From: Roseivirga sp. UBA6061
GTDB lineage: Bacteria > Bacteroidota > Bacteroidia > Cytophagales > Cyclobacteriaceae
Length of the DNA stretch: 64,000 nt
Direction of reading: 5' to 3'
Assembly (NCBI GenBank): GCA_002427745.1
Contig: DIYF01000152.1
Location: 1 to 64,000 of the forward strand
Shown: in pieces, positions 36,689 to 46,009 of the stretch
How positions within the stretch are numbered: the stretch's first letter is position 1
How the letters are laid out: every line of letters starts with the position of its first letter
Notes under the pieces: model-generated
Databases searched by the model: none
What the model was told of the DNA's origin: nothing
What the model saw: the letters and a program-made list of their open reading frames with translations, nothing else
Position numbers and translations under genes: made by a program

Positions 36689-37432
36689 CTAAAGTTGAGA
36701 TGCCTCCAAATAATCCAACTCATACTCTTGTTCGATGCGGGAGTGCAGCAATGGTGATAGCTTTTCAGTTTTTTTAAAGAGTTTCTTTTTTAGTCTTCGC
36801 ACTTTAAATAGGGGGGTCAACTTCTTTTCTCCTACCAGACATACCTCAGTGGACGATTTATCCTCAATTTTGAACGATCCACTAACCGAAGCGAGTTGTG
36901 TGTCGGCTAATTCAATATCGTTTTCGCTACGTAGAATTACTTCAGCATCTTTTTCATTGGTTATGATTATTGTTGAATAGTCGATCTCTACTATATCAGT
37001 CACAATAACCAAGTCCTCTTCCCAACGACCTGACTGTCTCAGTTCGATGATTTTTTCCTTAAGTATATCCAGGTGTTCAAGTCTCTGGATTACAGCCCCT
37101 TTCCCTTCAAAGAATACACTATTAGGTTTTTTAAACTTGATCTTAATGCCATTTTTTGACTCTAAGAGTTTCTCTGTTGAGGGCAGAACGGCATCCCCAA
37201 TGAATGTTATGGTAGCAGAGCCTTCAGAATAAAATTGGATGTCACTAGGATGCTTAGACCTTCTTGGCTTTGCAACGTCCGGGTATCTTGAAAGAAGGTT
37301 AAAATCGGTTTCAAAATTCATTTTTGTTAAGGTTCCCACGTCTCCTATGCGAATTGGATTATTGGGTAACCAGTTAGCAAAATACCGAAGCTTTTTAGCT
37401 ATTTCTTTTTGATACCGATCTCTTATTTCCAT
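36689..37432 (-). CDS. Uncharacterised beta-rich protein, gasdermin-like candidate
   Basis: A 247-residue cytoplasmic protein. An N-terminal segment reads KKLRYFANWLPNNPIRIGDVG (~13-33), a pattern I recall from a widespread family of unnamed ~250-residue bacterial proteins. The centre alternates amphipathic strands with one helix (DILKEKIIELRQSG, 122-135). LVIVTDIVEI (141-150), SGSFKIEDKSS (184-194) and GEKKLTPLFKV (201-211) resemble, from memory, the matching strands of bacterial gasdermins (pattern LYVITQV ... GKLKVE.S.SS ... GEKxL...FK). The last ~30 residues after KKKLFKK are charged and could be a removable tail. The N-terminal palmitoylated cysteine of known bacterial gasdermins is absent. 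The 3-bp gap to a protease-like gene fits effector plus activator. Confidence 0.4.
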   Translation of the reverse strand: MEIRDRYQKEIAKKLRYFANWLPNNPIRIGDVGTLTKMNFETDFNLLSRYPDVAKPRRSKHPSDIQFYSEGSATITFIGDAVLPSTEKLLESKNGIKIKFKKPNSVFFEGKGAVIQRLEHLDILKEKIIELRQSGRWEEDLVIVTDIVEIDYSTIIITNEKDAEVILRSENDIELADTQLASVSGSFKIEDKSSTEVCLVGEKKLTPLFKVRRLKKKLFKKTEKLSPLLHSRIEQEYELDYLEASQL

Positions 37433-37654
37433 TATAACAATACTTGTTTTAACTCGTGACTTTTTAATTAATATACAGAACTCCGCTCCAAGTTGATATT
37501 AGATTTTGCTAAAAAGCTTTATTTGAGTCTTTTAGTCGGCTTATTTGATGAACCCTGGAGATTCTTTCATCCTTATGTTCACCTTTGAATACATACTGAC
37601 AAAAAGTGGCCATGATTTGACAATGGAAAGAAAATTGCCATTCGAAACCAACCC

Positions 37655-39991
37655 CTATCCCCCGATAATCTCAAGTACCAGCTCCCGCGTAAGCGGCTTG
37701 CCATTGGCTCTGGACTTGATATCGGCAAAGGGAAAGCGGAAGTCACAGCCTTCTTTCCATCGGCTGCAGCCATAAGCCGTCTGGCCTTTAATGAGGGTGC
37801 CGGTGCCACATTTGGGGCAGGCAGGCATGCCGGATTCCTGTTGGGCGGCCACAGGTTTTGAGGAGGCACTTTTATTTTCAAATCTGAGTTCTCCGGCTTC
37901 ATTGATATGGATGATGCCCTCTACCTTTTCCCCATCCAGCACGAAGCCCTTGAGTTTAGTGGTCGCCTTTTTCGTGACCAGTCTTTCTACCTGCTTGTCT
38001 GTGAGTTTTTTGTCCATAAAGACGAAGGGGAGTCGCAGGTCACAACCCGCTTTCCACTCGCTGCAGCCATAGCTATTCTTGCCTTTGAGTACCCGGCCCT
38101 TACCGCATTTGGGGCAGATCATTTCGGCCGGGGCCTTCTTCTTGCGTTCGGCCTTTTTTCTGGCCTTTTGTGCAGCCTCAGCCTCTTCAGCAGATACCAG
38201 CCTGGGGCGACCGGTTTCGGAGCGTACCTCATATACCAGCTCTTCCACCATCTTCATCATATTGGCAATAAAGCGCTTGGCACTGAACTCTCCGTTTTCG
38301 ATTTCTTTGAGCTGTTTTTCCCACTGGCCCGTGAGTTCCGCAGACTTCAGTAACTGGTTTTGTATAGTATCAATCAGCTGGATGCCCATGGCGGTAGGGA
38401 TCACCTGCTTTTTGCGTCTTTCGGTGTATTTTCGCTTAAAGAGGGTTTCAATGATATTCGCCCGGGTGGAGGGCCGCCCAATACCATTGGCTTTCATCAG
38501 GTCACGTAGCTCTTCATTTTCCACCTGCTTTCCGGCTGTTTCCATAGCCCGAAGCAGAGAAGCCTCAGTGTAGTTATTGGGTGCCTTGGTAGTCTTTTCC
38601 ACAAAAGAAGGTTCATGCGGACCATGCTCGCCCTGCTCAAAAGAGGGAAGGAGTTTTTCTTCCTCCTCTTCTTTTTTCTCTTCCTCTTCCTCGTCCTTAT
38701 TCTTTTTGGTTTTCGGAAAGAGCACCCGCCAGCCTTCTTCGAGAATCTCCTTTCCCTTGGCGGTGAATACCACCTTTTCCACTTCGGCAGTAACTGTGGT
38801 TTTGGCCACTTTACAATCCGGGTAAAAGACCGCAATAAAGCGCCTTACAATGATATCGTATACCTTCTGTTCATCGGCATTGAGGTGCTTCTCCTCTCCG
38901 GTAGGAATAATGGCATGGTGATCGGTGACCTTATTGTCATTGAACACTTTGGCCGATTTTCTGATCTTACCACCCAGCACTGACTCGGTAAAGGAGGCAT
39001 ATTTTGACAATCCCTTTAGAATACCCGGAATCTTAGGGTACATGTCATTGGGCAGAAACGTAGTGTCTACCCTGGGGTAGGTCACCACCTTCATTTCGTA
39101 GAGCCGCTGTACGATCTTGAGAGTAGTCTCTGCGGTGAAGTTGAATTTACTGTTGCAGTACACCTGCAGGCTGGTCAGGTCAAAGAGCTTGGGAGCGTAC
39201 TCCTTGCCATCTTTTTTCTCTACTCCCGTAATGTAAAGGTCTTTCCCGCTTACCTGGTTGAGCAGTTTTTCTCCGTCTTCTTTGGTAAAGAACTTGCCCT
39301 CGGTGCTGTTGAATTGGGTGTCGCGGTATTTCGTCTGCAATTCCCAGTAGGGTTTGGGAACAAAGTTTTCAATCTCATGATAGCGGTTGACGAGCATGGC
39401 CAGGGTAGGGGTTTGCACCCTGCCGATGGAGAGCACCTGTTTAAAACCTCCGTACTTCAGCGTGTACAGCCGCGTGGCATTCATACCCAACAGCCAGTCA
39501 CCAATAGCACGGGAGCTGCCGGCATAATAGAGCAGGTCAAAGTCATCTGCCGGCTTCAGGTTGTCAAAGCCCGATTTGATGGCCTCTGTGGTCAGTGATG
39601 AAATCCAGAGCCTCTCTACCGGCCCCTGGTAATTGGCCTGTTTGATCACCCAGCGCTGGATCAGTTCTCCCTCCTGGCCTGCATCACCGCAGTTGATGAC
39701 CAGGCTGGCTTTCTCAAAAAGGGTTTTGATGACATTGAACTGTTTTTTTACTCCGCTGTCGTCCATCACCTTGGTTTCGAAGCGGTCCGGCAACATGGGC
39801 AGGGTGTTCAGGTCCCAGCGCTTCCAGTGCGGTTTATAATCTTCCGGTGGATAGAGGGTGCAGAAGTGTCCGAAGGTCCAGGTAACCTGGTAACCATTGC
39901 CCTCATAATAGCCGTCTCTGCGGGTATCTGCACCAATTACCGAGGCTATTTCTTTGGCTACACTGGGTTTCTCGGCAATACAGACTTTCAT
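37655..39991 (-). CDS. topB: DNA topoisomerase III
   Basis: The frame extends to 40015, but the ATG at 39991 begins MKVCIAEKPSVAKEIA, the canonical start (778 residues). The Toprim acid motif is CGDAGQEGELIQR and the active-site tyrosine is in VTYPRVDTTFLP. Bacteroidota-type members carry a lysine/glutamate-rich insertion as seen here, and two C-terminal zinc-finger repeats (CPKCGKGRVLKG...CSEWKAGC and CPKCGTGTLIKG...CSRWKEGC). It decatenates DNA and resolves recombination intermediates. Plasmid-type TopB copies also exist, but nothing mobile is adjacent except the AT-rich pair. Confidence 0.95.
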   Translation of the reverse strand: MKVCIAEKPSVAKEIASVIGADTRRDGYYEGNGYQVTWTFGHFCTLYPPEDYKPHWKRWDLNTLPMLPDRFETKVMDDSGVKKQFNVIKTLFEKASLVINCGDAGQEGELIQRWVIKQANYQGPVERLWISSLTTEAIKSGFDNLKPADDFDLLYYAGSSRAIGDWLLGMNATRLYTLKYGGFKQVLSIGRVQTPTLAMLVNRYHEIENFVPKPYWELQTKYRDTQFNSTEGKFFTKEDGEKLLNQVSGKDLYITGVEKKDGKEYAPKLFDLTSLQVYCNSKFNFTAETTLKIVQRLYEMKVVTYPRVDTTFLPNDMYPKIPGILKGLSKYASFTESVLGGKIRKSAKVFNDNKVTDHHAIIPTGEEKHLNADEQKVYDIIVRRFIAVFYPDCKVAKTTVTAEVEKVVFTAKGKEILEEGWRVLFPKTKKNKDEEEEEKKEEEEEKLLPSFEQGEHGPHEPSFVEKTTKAPNNYTEASLLRAMETAGKQVENEELRDLMKANGIGRPSTRANIIETLFKRKYTERRKKQVIPTAMGIQLIDTIQNQLLKSAELTGQWEKQLKEIENGEFSAKRFIANMMKMVEELVYEVRSETGRPRLVSAEEAEAAQKARKKAERKKKAPAEMICPKCGKGRVLKGKNSYGCSEWKAGCDLRLPFVFMDKKLTDKQVERLVTKKATTKLKGFVLDGEKVEGIIHINEAGELRFENKSASSKPVAAQQESGMPACPKCGTGTLIKGQTAYGCSRWKEGCDFRFPFADIKSRANGKPLTRELVLEIIGG

Positions 39992-40117
39992 AGGGGAAAC
40001 AGGGGGGATTATCAACCTTCAAGTATAGGGGAATTATGTTGTTGAATCAATGGCGGGAGAGGTAGAAGTTGCAGATAGAAGAAGGAGCTGGTGTACTACC
40101 TGAAAGGCGTTGTGAGT

Positions 40118-40567
40118 TTAGGGTGTTTTTTTACTTAACCCTGTTGTTATATCGCTGCTCGAAAAGTCTTCCCAGTGAATTGGGTTTTCAACCAATCGCT
40201 GCAGCATGGCTATTTGCCCTACGTGGGTCAAAACATCTGAAAAGGGGCCTTGTACCAGTCTTTTTGAATAATTGATATGCAATGGCTTATGGTCCAGTGA
40301 CTGATCTATTTTGTCCAGCTCGGTATTAAAGCGCTCAATTTCATCTTCAAAACTCAGCTCCGAAATTTCACCTTTTGGTAAGGCCTCTTGTTCAATAAAA
40401 ACCCTGGTAGAATGGATTACATCATACATGTGGTTGATGATTTGTCTGGGGCTTCGGCTGCCATTACCCAGGCTAAAATCACCGAAAGCGGGTTGGCTGC
40501 CTTTGACTGACTTCTCAAAGCGGTACTTAATAGTCGATATGATATGCCTTAATAGTTCGTTGTTCAT
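40118..40567 (-). CDS. DinB-superfamily protein
   Basis: A 149-residue four-helix protein. The metal-binding histidines expected in DinB/YfiT proteins appear in NHMYDVIHSTRVF and in THVGQIAMLQRL near the C-terminus. These proteins are often bacillithiol- or mycothiol-dependent transferases or damage-inducible factors; the substrate is unknown. It stands alone, 117 bp from the topB start on the same strand. Confidence 0.75.
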   Translation of the reverse strand: MNNELLRHIISTIKYRFEKSVKGSQPAFGDFSLGNGSRSPRQIINHMYDVIHSTRVFIEQEALPKGEISELSFEDEIERFNTELDKIDQSLDHKPLHINYSKRLVQGPFSDVLTHVGQIAMLQRLVENPIHWEDFSSSDITTGLSKKTP

Positions 40568-40658
40568 TTTTCTGATAAGGTTTCTTCGTGGAAACTTAAG
40601 TCGAGACTGCCTGGACTCAACAACACTATGCCGAATTGACCTGGCTGAAAGGGAACAA

Positions 40659-40698
40659 CCATGCGAAATATATCGAATATGCCATATTTATCGCATGG
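40659..40698. terminator. Inverted repeat downstream of the VOC gene
   Basis: Perfect 8-base arms CCATGCGA (40659-40666) and TCGCATGG (40691-40698) with further partial pairing inside. It is 74 bp beyond the stop of the VOC gene at 40772. There is no good T-run on the minus strand, so terminator function is only possible. Confidence 0.35.
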
Positions 40699-40771
40699 CC
40701 GTTTTCTTATTCTGAGAAACGGGAGAAAGGAGTTGTGATACTAATCAGCTAATCTGCCTACAGACCAATCA

Positions 40772-41143
40772 CTATCTGTGCTGATCTACCAGAATCGCAT
40801 TGCCGTCCGGGTCGATTAGCGTAATACTGGCCGGACCTGAGGTACTCTCATCCGCTTCTCTGATAAGCTCAATACCATCTGCTTTGAGTTGTTTCTGAAT
40901 ATCGCGTACATCGGTGAATTCATCCAGGTTTTGCGCATCCTGATCCCAGCCCGGGTTAAAGGTGAGAATGTTGTTTTCAAACATACCCTGAAAGAGACCA
41001 ATAATCTTGTCTTCATTTTTCAGGATCAACCAGTTTTGCTCAATGTTACCTCCGAACTCGGTAAATCCGAGCTTCTCGTAGAAGGCTTTTGAGGCATGAA
41101 TATCTTTGACACTAAGGCTAACGGAAAATGCACCTAACTTCAT
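40772..41143 (-). CDS. VOC/glyoxalase-superfamily protein
   Basis: A 123-residue protein with two betaalphabetabetabeta units. [19 protein letters not shown] and [16 protein letters not shown] are the standard N- and C-terminal signatures of the glyoxalase/dioxygenase fold. The terminal acidic and histidine residues could ligate a metal. The substrate is unknown. It is a single gene, in the same direction as the DUF6157 gene. Confidence 0.88.
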   Translation of the reverse strand: MKLGAFSVSLSVKDIHASKAFYEKLGFTEFGGNIEQNWLILKNEDKIIGLFQGMFENNILTFNPGWDQDAQNLDEFTDVRDIQKQLKADGIELIREADESTSGPASITLIDPDGNAILVDQHR

Positions 41144-41271
41144 ATTGCTGCAGTTTTGTTGAAAAAATCTTGAATACCTCTATATCTAAAGCTTTTGGGG
41201 TAATCGCAATAGCCAGGGGTGTTTTTTTAGTGAAAGCGCATTTCACCAGAGTAGAGGAGACGATCAGTAAA

Positions 41272-41688
41272 TCACCTCTTTTTGGTCCGCATGGCCCTTA
41301 CCTTATCGATAGCCGGGTCATTTACAAAGCTCTGATATTCCTGCGATTCCATGGCGTAGAGGGCCACTTTTCCTTCTGCATTGCTGTGAACTCCCCAGCC
41401 GTAGCGTTTGGTCAGGGGAGAGGCTCTGAAACAGGGTTGGCCCTTTGAGAAAAACGCTTGTCTGGCTTCAGTCAGTTCAGAGTCTACGAGGTCTTTTCGT
41501 GTGGCAAACACCCTGAAGAAAACATCATCTGAGGTATACTGATAAGGCTTGCCCTGTAGCATCTCAAACTGCAGGTTGGCCACCGACTTTTTATCTCCTT
41601 TTACGGGAGGTATTTCTCCCTGGCTGGCGGGACAATCTTCTGCTATTTCGATAAAAGTATTTTCGTAGTTGGTGGAGTGGATTTTCAT
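41272..41688 (-). CDS. DUF6157-family protein
   Basis: A 138-residue cytoplasmic protein starting at the ATG at 41688 (MKIHSTNYENTFIEIAEDCP). The opening, followed by GEIPPVKGDKKSVANLQFEML and the VFATRKD...FSKGQPCFRASPLTKRYGWGVH region, matches a small conserved family of unknown function that I recall as DUF6157. Conserved C and H residues are visible but no mechanism is known. It lies 75 bp downstream of a zinc-ribbon gene. Confidence 0.7.
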   Translation of the reverse strand: MKIHSTNYENTFIEIAEDCPASQGEIPPVKGDKKSVANLQFEMLQGKPYQYTSDDVFFRVFATRKDLVDSELTEARQAFFSKGQPCFRASPLTKRYGWGVHSNAEGKVALYAMESQEYQSFVNDPAIDKVRAMRTKKR

Positions 41689-41763
41689 GAAAATGATCAA
41701 TTAAAAAATGATCTCCGGCCAGAGGCGGAGTATGAGTCTTTTACGAAAAATAAGGCTTTCCGT

Positions 41764-42012
41764 TTAATGCCAGTCATGGCCACAGTGCCGACACTGCCGG
41801 GCATGAGGTGTTCTGGCCAGCTTACCGCATACGGGGCAGTTATTCATGTAAATCTTGTCTCTGTAATCTTCAAGGAGGAGTCGTGCCAGTTCTGTCTTTT
41901 TTATCTGTCTTTCTGCATCAGTCAGGTACGGGTATATAAGTTCCTTTTTAACCTTTAGGGGCAATAGACGGAGATAATAGTCAATAAGATAGTCTACGGT
42001 TTCCTTGTCCAT
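41764..42012 (-). CDS. Small zinc-ribbon protein
   Basis: An 82-residue protein. The N-terminal ~55 residues are helical and charged. The C-terminus has paired zinc ligands CPVCGK (from residue ~59) and CRHCGHDWH. It is likely a small nucleic-acid or protein-binding regulator; nothing more specific can be read. It shares strand with the DUF6157 and AraC genes. Confidence 0.7.
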   Translation of the reverse strand: MDKETVDYLIDYYLRLLPLKVKKELIYPYLTDAERQIKKTELARLLLEDYRDKIYMNNCPVCGKLARTPHARQCRHCGHDWH

Positions 42013-42046
42013 ATCGCTTTCGTAAACAGCTCTTAAAGTAACGGGT

Positions 42047-42907
42047 TTAATTCGAATATTTCTTTCTGAAGTCGCGGGGAGTAATGCCCTTTAGCTTCAA
42101 AAAAGTACGGTTAAAATGAGTAAGGCTGTTGAAGCCTGACTGAAAGGCAATATCCGCTATTGGGACACCGGGGCTGTTCAGCAGATTACAGGCCTTGCCC
42201 ACTCTCAGATCATTAATGTAGTTAATCGCTGTTTTGCCGGTGGTCTTTTTAAAGAAACGACAAAATGCCGCCTCGTTCATGCTGGCAACATCTGCGAGCT
42301 GTTCTATAGTTAAAGGGGCGTGATAGTGTGCATGTATGTGCTCAAATACTTTTCCGATACGTTTCTCGTTTGCCTGGCTGTAGTTGGGAGCATAGAATTC
42401 TGAAGAGAGATGTGAGAACGCAGCTCCTCCCAGCAAATCCAGTATCTCCAGCAGCAGGTTGTAGCGCTTGAGACCACTGGCCTCTGTCATGTGAATGAGA
42501 CTTTTGCCCACTTCCTGACGAACGGACTCTGGAAAATTGAGTCCTCTGCCGGCAGAGCTCAGTAGCCTGGAAACATTCGTTAATTCGGCAATCTCCCTTG
42601 CACGGTTCTCTATGATCTCTCCTGAAAATTGTAATACGACCACTTCCATCAGCTCATTATTTCTCACAAAGTCATCATGGGTAATCCAGGTATGAGGCAG
42701 GTTAGACCCTACAAAAATCAGGTCTCCGTCTTCAAAGTCATGAGAGCTGTCACCTACCAGCCGGGTACCATTGCCTTTGACCACATAGGTAATTTCGAAC
42801 TCCGGATGATAATGCCAGTGAAAGCCGAATTTGGGTGATCTCACCCAGAAACAAAGAAACGACTCTTTGCTGGTATCAATGGTGAGCTGTTGATAGGCTG
42901 GTTGCAT
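42047..42907 (-). CDS. AraC-family regulator with cupin domain
   Basis: A 286-residue protein. The N-terminal cupin starts with FHWHYHPEFEITYVVKGNGTRLVGD, the HxHxE-type ligand pocket of sugar-responsive AraC proteins. The two C-terminal HTH units are LTIEQLADVASMNEAAFCRFFKK and PIADIAFQSGFNSLTHFNRTF, ending ITPRDFRKKY. It is divergent from a sugar ABC importer operon across 144 bp and is the probable activator of that operon and the GH65 gene. Confidence 0.93.
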   Translation of the reverse strand: MQPAYQQLTIDTSKESFLCFWVRSPKFGFHWHYHPEFEITYVVKGNGTRLVGDSSHDFEDGDLIFVGSNLPHTWITHDDFVRNNELMEVVVLQFSGEIIENRAREIAELTNVSRLLSSAGRGLNFPESVRQEVGKSLIHMTEASGLKRYNLLLEILDLLGGAAFSHLSSEFYAPNYSQANEKRIGKVFEHIHAHYHAPLTIEQLADVASMNEAAFCRFFKKTTGKTAINYINDLRVGKACNLLNSPGVPIADIAFQSGFNSLTHFNRTFLKLKGITPRDFRKKYSN

Positions 42908-42930
42908 TCAGACAAATCGATAAGACGAAT

Positions 42931-42942
42931 ATTAGCGCTAAT
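42931..42942. promoter_or_regulatory. Palindrome in the divergent AraC/ABC-importer promoter region
   Basis: ATTAGCGCTAAT is a perfect 12-bp palindrome, 24 bp from the araC-type start and about 110 bp from the importer start. It is a reasonable operator candidate, although AraC proteins usually bind direct repeats. Confidence 0.3.
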
Positions 42943-43051
42943 TTATACTGAATAGTTCTGGTAATGCAAAAATATGGTTAGTTTCTATCAAAATCTGTTT
43001 AAAAGATGGCGCTTTTGCTCCACACCTTTGTAAAGACGAAAAAGAGAAATT

Positions 43052-44287
43052 ATGAAGCTTTCTTACCCGGTCGTTTTGGTTGTTCTGCTTGCCTTTGCTT
43101 CGGTTACGGCCTGTAGCAATAAGTCAGACAAGATGAGGTTTTCTTCCTGGGTAAGCTCCCCGGTAGAGACTGAGCTTTTCAAAGAAGTACTGACTTCTTT
43201 TGAGAAGGAAAACCCTGATTTTCAATATGATTTCGAGCCCATTCCGGGCAATTACTCTGAAAAGCTACAACTGATGCTGGGTACCAATACCGCCCCGGAC
43301 GTCTTCTTTCTGAAGGGTATGCTGGCACCATCTTATATGAGTTTCAATATCCTTAATCCCCTGGATGAGCTCATGGCCGGAGAGGCTGATTTTGATCAGG
43401 AAGATTTTTTTCCAGAGCTGCTCAGGGCCTTTCAGAAAGACGGAGTTCAGTATGGGTTGCCTAAGGACTGCTCTCCCTATGTGCTCTTTTATAACAAAAA
43501 GCAGTTTCGTGAAGCAGGTGTAGACAGCATGCCCACCACCTGGGCAGAGCTAGAGTCTGCTGCCCGGCAATTGACAAAAGATACAGATGGGGATGGAAAG
43601 ACAGATCAGTTCGGACTGGTGATAGAGCCGGTGATGGAAATGATCATGCCTTTCGTCTACCAGAACGGAGGGAACTTTCAAAACCCTGATGGTAGCCTGG
43701 GCATTGCGGATGAGCCTTTTATCGAGGCTGTAGAATATTACTATGGATTGTATGAAAAAGGTGTCGCCACCATTCCTACCGATGCCGGTCAGGGATGGAA
43801 CGGTGACACGTTTGGAAGAGGTAAGGCGGCCATGGCACTTTCCGGAGGCTGGTTACTTCCCTTCCTGAAAGAAAATCATCCTGACCTTGAATATGGCGTA
43901 TTGCCCCTGCCTGCCGGTAAGCAAAAAGCCACCATTGCCTTCACTACCGCCCTGGCCATGCCTAAGCGTACGCAGTACGAGGCCGATGGCTGGAAGCTGG
44001 TGAGTCACCTGACCGGAAAAGAAGGCATGAAGCAATGGACCAGTCAGGGACTGGCATTTCCATCACGTAAAAGTGTGGCTGTAGAAAACGGCTTCTACGA
44101 AGACCCGGTCTTCAGTGTATTTATGGAGTCCATGGAGTTCGCCAGGCCTTTTCAGGTAGAGTACAGCGAGCGTGGTTTTGAAGAGGCGGTAGTGGCGCTG
44201 CAGGCGATTTTCTATACCAATAAAGAACCCCGACAGGCAATGAAAGACATTGCCAAACGCATAGCCAAATACAAACTGACCCGCTAG
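43052..44287 (+). CDS. Sugar ABC transporter substrate-binding lipoprotein (CUT1)
   Basis: A 411-residue family-1 extracellular solute-binding protein. The signal ends in a lipobox (AFASVTACSNK). The body shows the typical ...LMLGTNTAPDVFFLKGML, PKDCSPYVLFYNKKQF, TKDTDGDGKTDQFG and GKAAMALSGGW blocks of maltose- and multiple-sugar-type binding proteins. It would capture an oligosaccharide and hand it to the two permeases encoded next, 2 and 5 bp apart. The sugar may be an alpha-glucoside, judged from the downstream GH65 gene. Confidence 0.92.
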   Translation: MKLSYPVVLVVLLAFASVTACSNKSDKMRFSSWVSSPVETELFKEVLTSFEKENPDFQYDFEPIPGNYSEKLQLMLGTNTAPDVFFLKGMLAPSYMSFNILNPLDELMAGEADFDQEDFFPELLRAFQKDGVQYGLPKDCSPYVLFYNKKQFREAGVDSMPTTWAELESAARQLTKDTDGDGKTDQFGLVIEPVMEMIMPFVYQNGGNFQNPDGSLGIADEPFIEAVEYYYGLYEKGVATIPTDAGQGWNGDTFGRGKAAMALSGGWLLPFLKENHPDLEYGVLPLPAGKQKATIAFTTALAMPKRTQYEADGWKLVSHLTGKEGMKQWTSQGLAFPSRKSVAVENGFYEDPVFSVFMESMEFARPFQVEYSERGFEEAVVALQAIFYTNKEPRQAMKDIAKRIAKYKLTR

Positions 44288-44289
44288 AT

Positions 44290-45174
44290 ATGAGTGTGTT
44301 CAAATCAAAAAGGTGGGAACAGGCCCGCACGGCTTACCTCTTCATAGGTTTTCCGGTGATCCTGTTCAGTATCTTCACCTTCATTCCCATCATTTTTGCC
44401 TTTGTTATCAGCTTCTTCGACTGGAACCTGCTGATACCGGATAAGGTGTTTATCGGACTGGGCAACTATATAGAGCTCTTCAATGATGAAGTCTTCCTCA
44501 TTGCCATTAAAAACACGGCACTCTATACCGTGATTGTGGTTCCGGTACAGACCATACTGAGTCTGTTCCTGGCCTTTATCATGAACCAGAAGCTACGAGG
44601 CAGAACTTTTTTCAGAACGGCCTTTTACATTCCGGCCATTACCTCTTCTGTAGTGACTTCCATTATCTTTTTATGGATCTACTCCAAGCCGGGCTTACTG
44701 AATTATCTGCTCTCTCTGGTAGGTATCGAGGGAACGGACTGGCTCACCAACCCCAATACAGCCCTGTTTTCTATCATGGCTCTTACCATCTGGTCTACCT
44801 CAGGATATTTCATGATTACTTTCCTGGCGGGACTTCAAAATATTCCCAAGTCAGTGTACGAAGCAGCGGCTATTGACGGAGCCAGCACCTGGACACAGTT
44901 CTGGAAAATTACTGTGCCCATGGTGCGCCCTGTTACCTTTTTCGTGGTCGTGCTGGGCCTGATTGGTTGCTTCCAGGTTTTTGATCAGATCTATGTGATG
45001 TCAGGCGGAGGGCCGGTCAATGCCACTACCACCATGTCATACTTTGTGTACAACAACAGCTTTAAGTTCTTCAGGCTGGGCTATGGTGCTGCAGGTGCTA
45101 TTGTGCTGGCGATCATCATCTTCATCGCTACCTGGTTACAGAAGAAATATTTCCCATCTAATCCTTACCAATAG
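44290..45174 (+). CDS. Sugar ABC transporter permease (MalF/UgpA-like)
   Basis: A 294-residue protein with six spans. The EAA loop EAAAIDGASTWTQFWKITVPMVRP contacts the ATPase. It starts 2 bp after the binding-protein stop and pairs with the next permease to form the CUT1 channel. Confidence 0.94.
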   Translation: MSVFKSKRWEQARTAYLFIGFPVILFSIFTFIPIIFAFVISFFDWNLLIPDKVFIGLGNYIELFNDEVFLIAIKNTALYTVIVVPVQTILSLFLAFIMNQKLRGRTFFRTAFYIPAITSSVVTSIIFLWIYSKPGLLNYLLSLVGIEGTDWLTNPNTALFSIMALTIWSTSGYFMITFLAGLQNIPKSVYEAAAIDGASTWTQFWKITVPMVRPVTFFVVVLGLIGCFQVFDQIYVMSGGGPVNATTTMSYFVYNNSFKFFRLGYGAAGAIVLAIIIFIATWLQKKYFPSNPYQ

Positions 45175-45179
45175 CCGCC

Positions 45180-46004
45180 ATGAAACAGATCAAGCTATCT
45201 AAAATATTCTTCTGGCTGCTCTTAGCGGTTATGACGGTGATTTACCTGGGGCCTTTCCTCTTCTCAGTCTCTATCTCATTCAATGCAGAGGGAGATGTGT
45301 TCTCATGGCCCATCAAGCTGCTGCCGGAAAAGTGGACGCTGAACAACTATAAAGAAGCCTGGGAAGGTCTGCCCTTTTCCACCTGGCTGAGAAACAGTGC
45401 TATTATTACGGCAGTACAGACGATTTGTAATGTGTTTTTCGCCTCGCTGGCGGGCTTTGCCTTTGCCAGATTGGACTTCCCCGGAAAGAACATCATCTTC
45501 TCCATCTTTATGGCCAGTCTGATGGTGCCGGGTATCATTTTGCTGGTGCCTAAGTTTATCATCCTCAACGAATTTGGCATGATCAATACCTATGGTGGTT
45601 TGATTGTACCGGGGCTTGTATCAGTAGTGAATATATTCCTGATGAAGCAGTTTTTCGAAACGGTGCCCAAAGACCTGGAGGAGGCTGCTTTGATCGATGG
45701 CTGTTCTTACTTCCGGATCTATTGGCAGATCTTTCTGCCGGTATCCAAGCCGGCTCTGGCAGCCGTGGCGATCTATACCTTTCAGGGGGCCTGGAATGAG
45801 TTTATGTGGCCCGTGATTGTGAGTACTACCAGCGATATGTTTACCCTGCCGGTAGGTATGTCCTTTCTGAAAAATGAGTTCTCGGTCAACTGGCCCATAC
45901 TGATGTCAGGTACCATTATGATCTCATTACCCACCCTGGTGATATTCCTGGTTTTCCAAAGATATTTTGTGGAGGGCGTGGCTTCCTCCGGTTTAAAAGA
46001 ATAA
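45180..46004 (+). CDS. Sugar ABC transporter permease (MalG/UgpE-like)
   Basis: A 274-residue protein with six spans. EEAALIDGCSYFRIYWQIFLPVSKP is the ATPase-contact EAA loop. It lies 5 bp after the first permease and 5 bp before the ATPase gene, an unbroken operon. Confidence 0.94.
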   Translation: MKQIKLSKIFFWLLLAVMTVIYLGPFLFSVSISFNAEGDVFSWPIKLLPEKWTLNNYKEAWEGLPFSTWLRNSAIITAVQTICNVFFASLAGFAFARLDFPGKNIIFSIFMASLMVPGIILLVPKFIILNEFGMINTYGGLIVPGLVSVVNIFLMKQFFETVPKDLEEAALIDGCSYFRIYWQIFLPVSKPALAAVAIYTFQGAWNEFMWPVIVSTTSDMFTLPVGMSFLKNEFSVNWPILMSGTIMISLPTLVIFLVFQRYFVEGVASSGLKE

Positions 46005-46009
46005 GTGCA

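Noticed and set aside
42908..43051. Bacteroidota sigma promoter (TTG / TAnnTTTG) for the importer
   Set aside because: Only a partial -7 match (CACCTTTG) is visible; I could not support a specific promoter.
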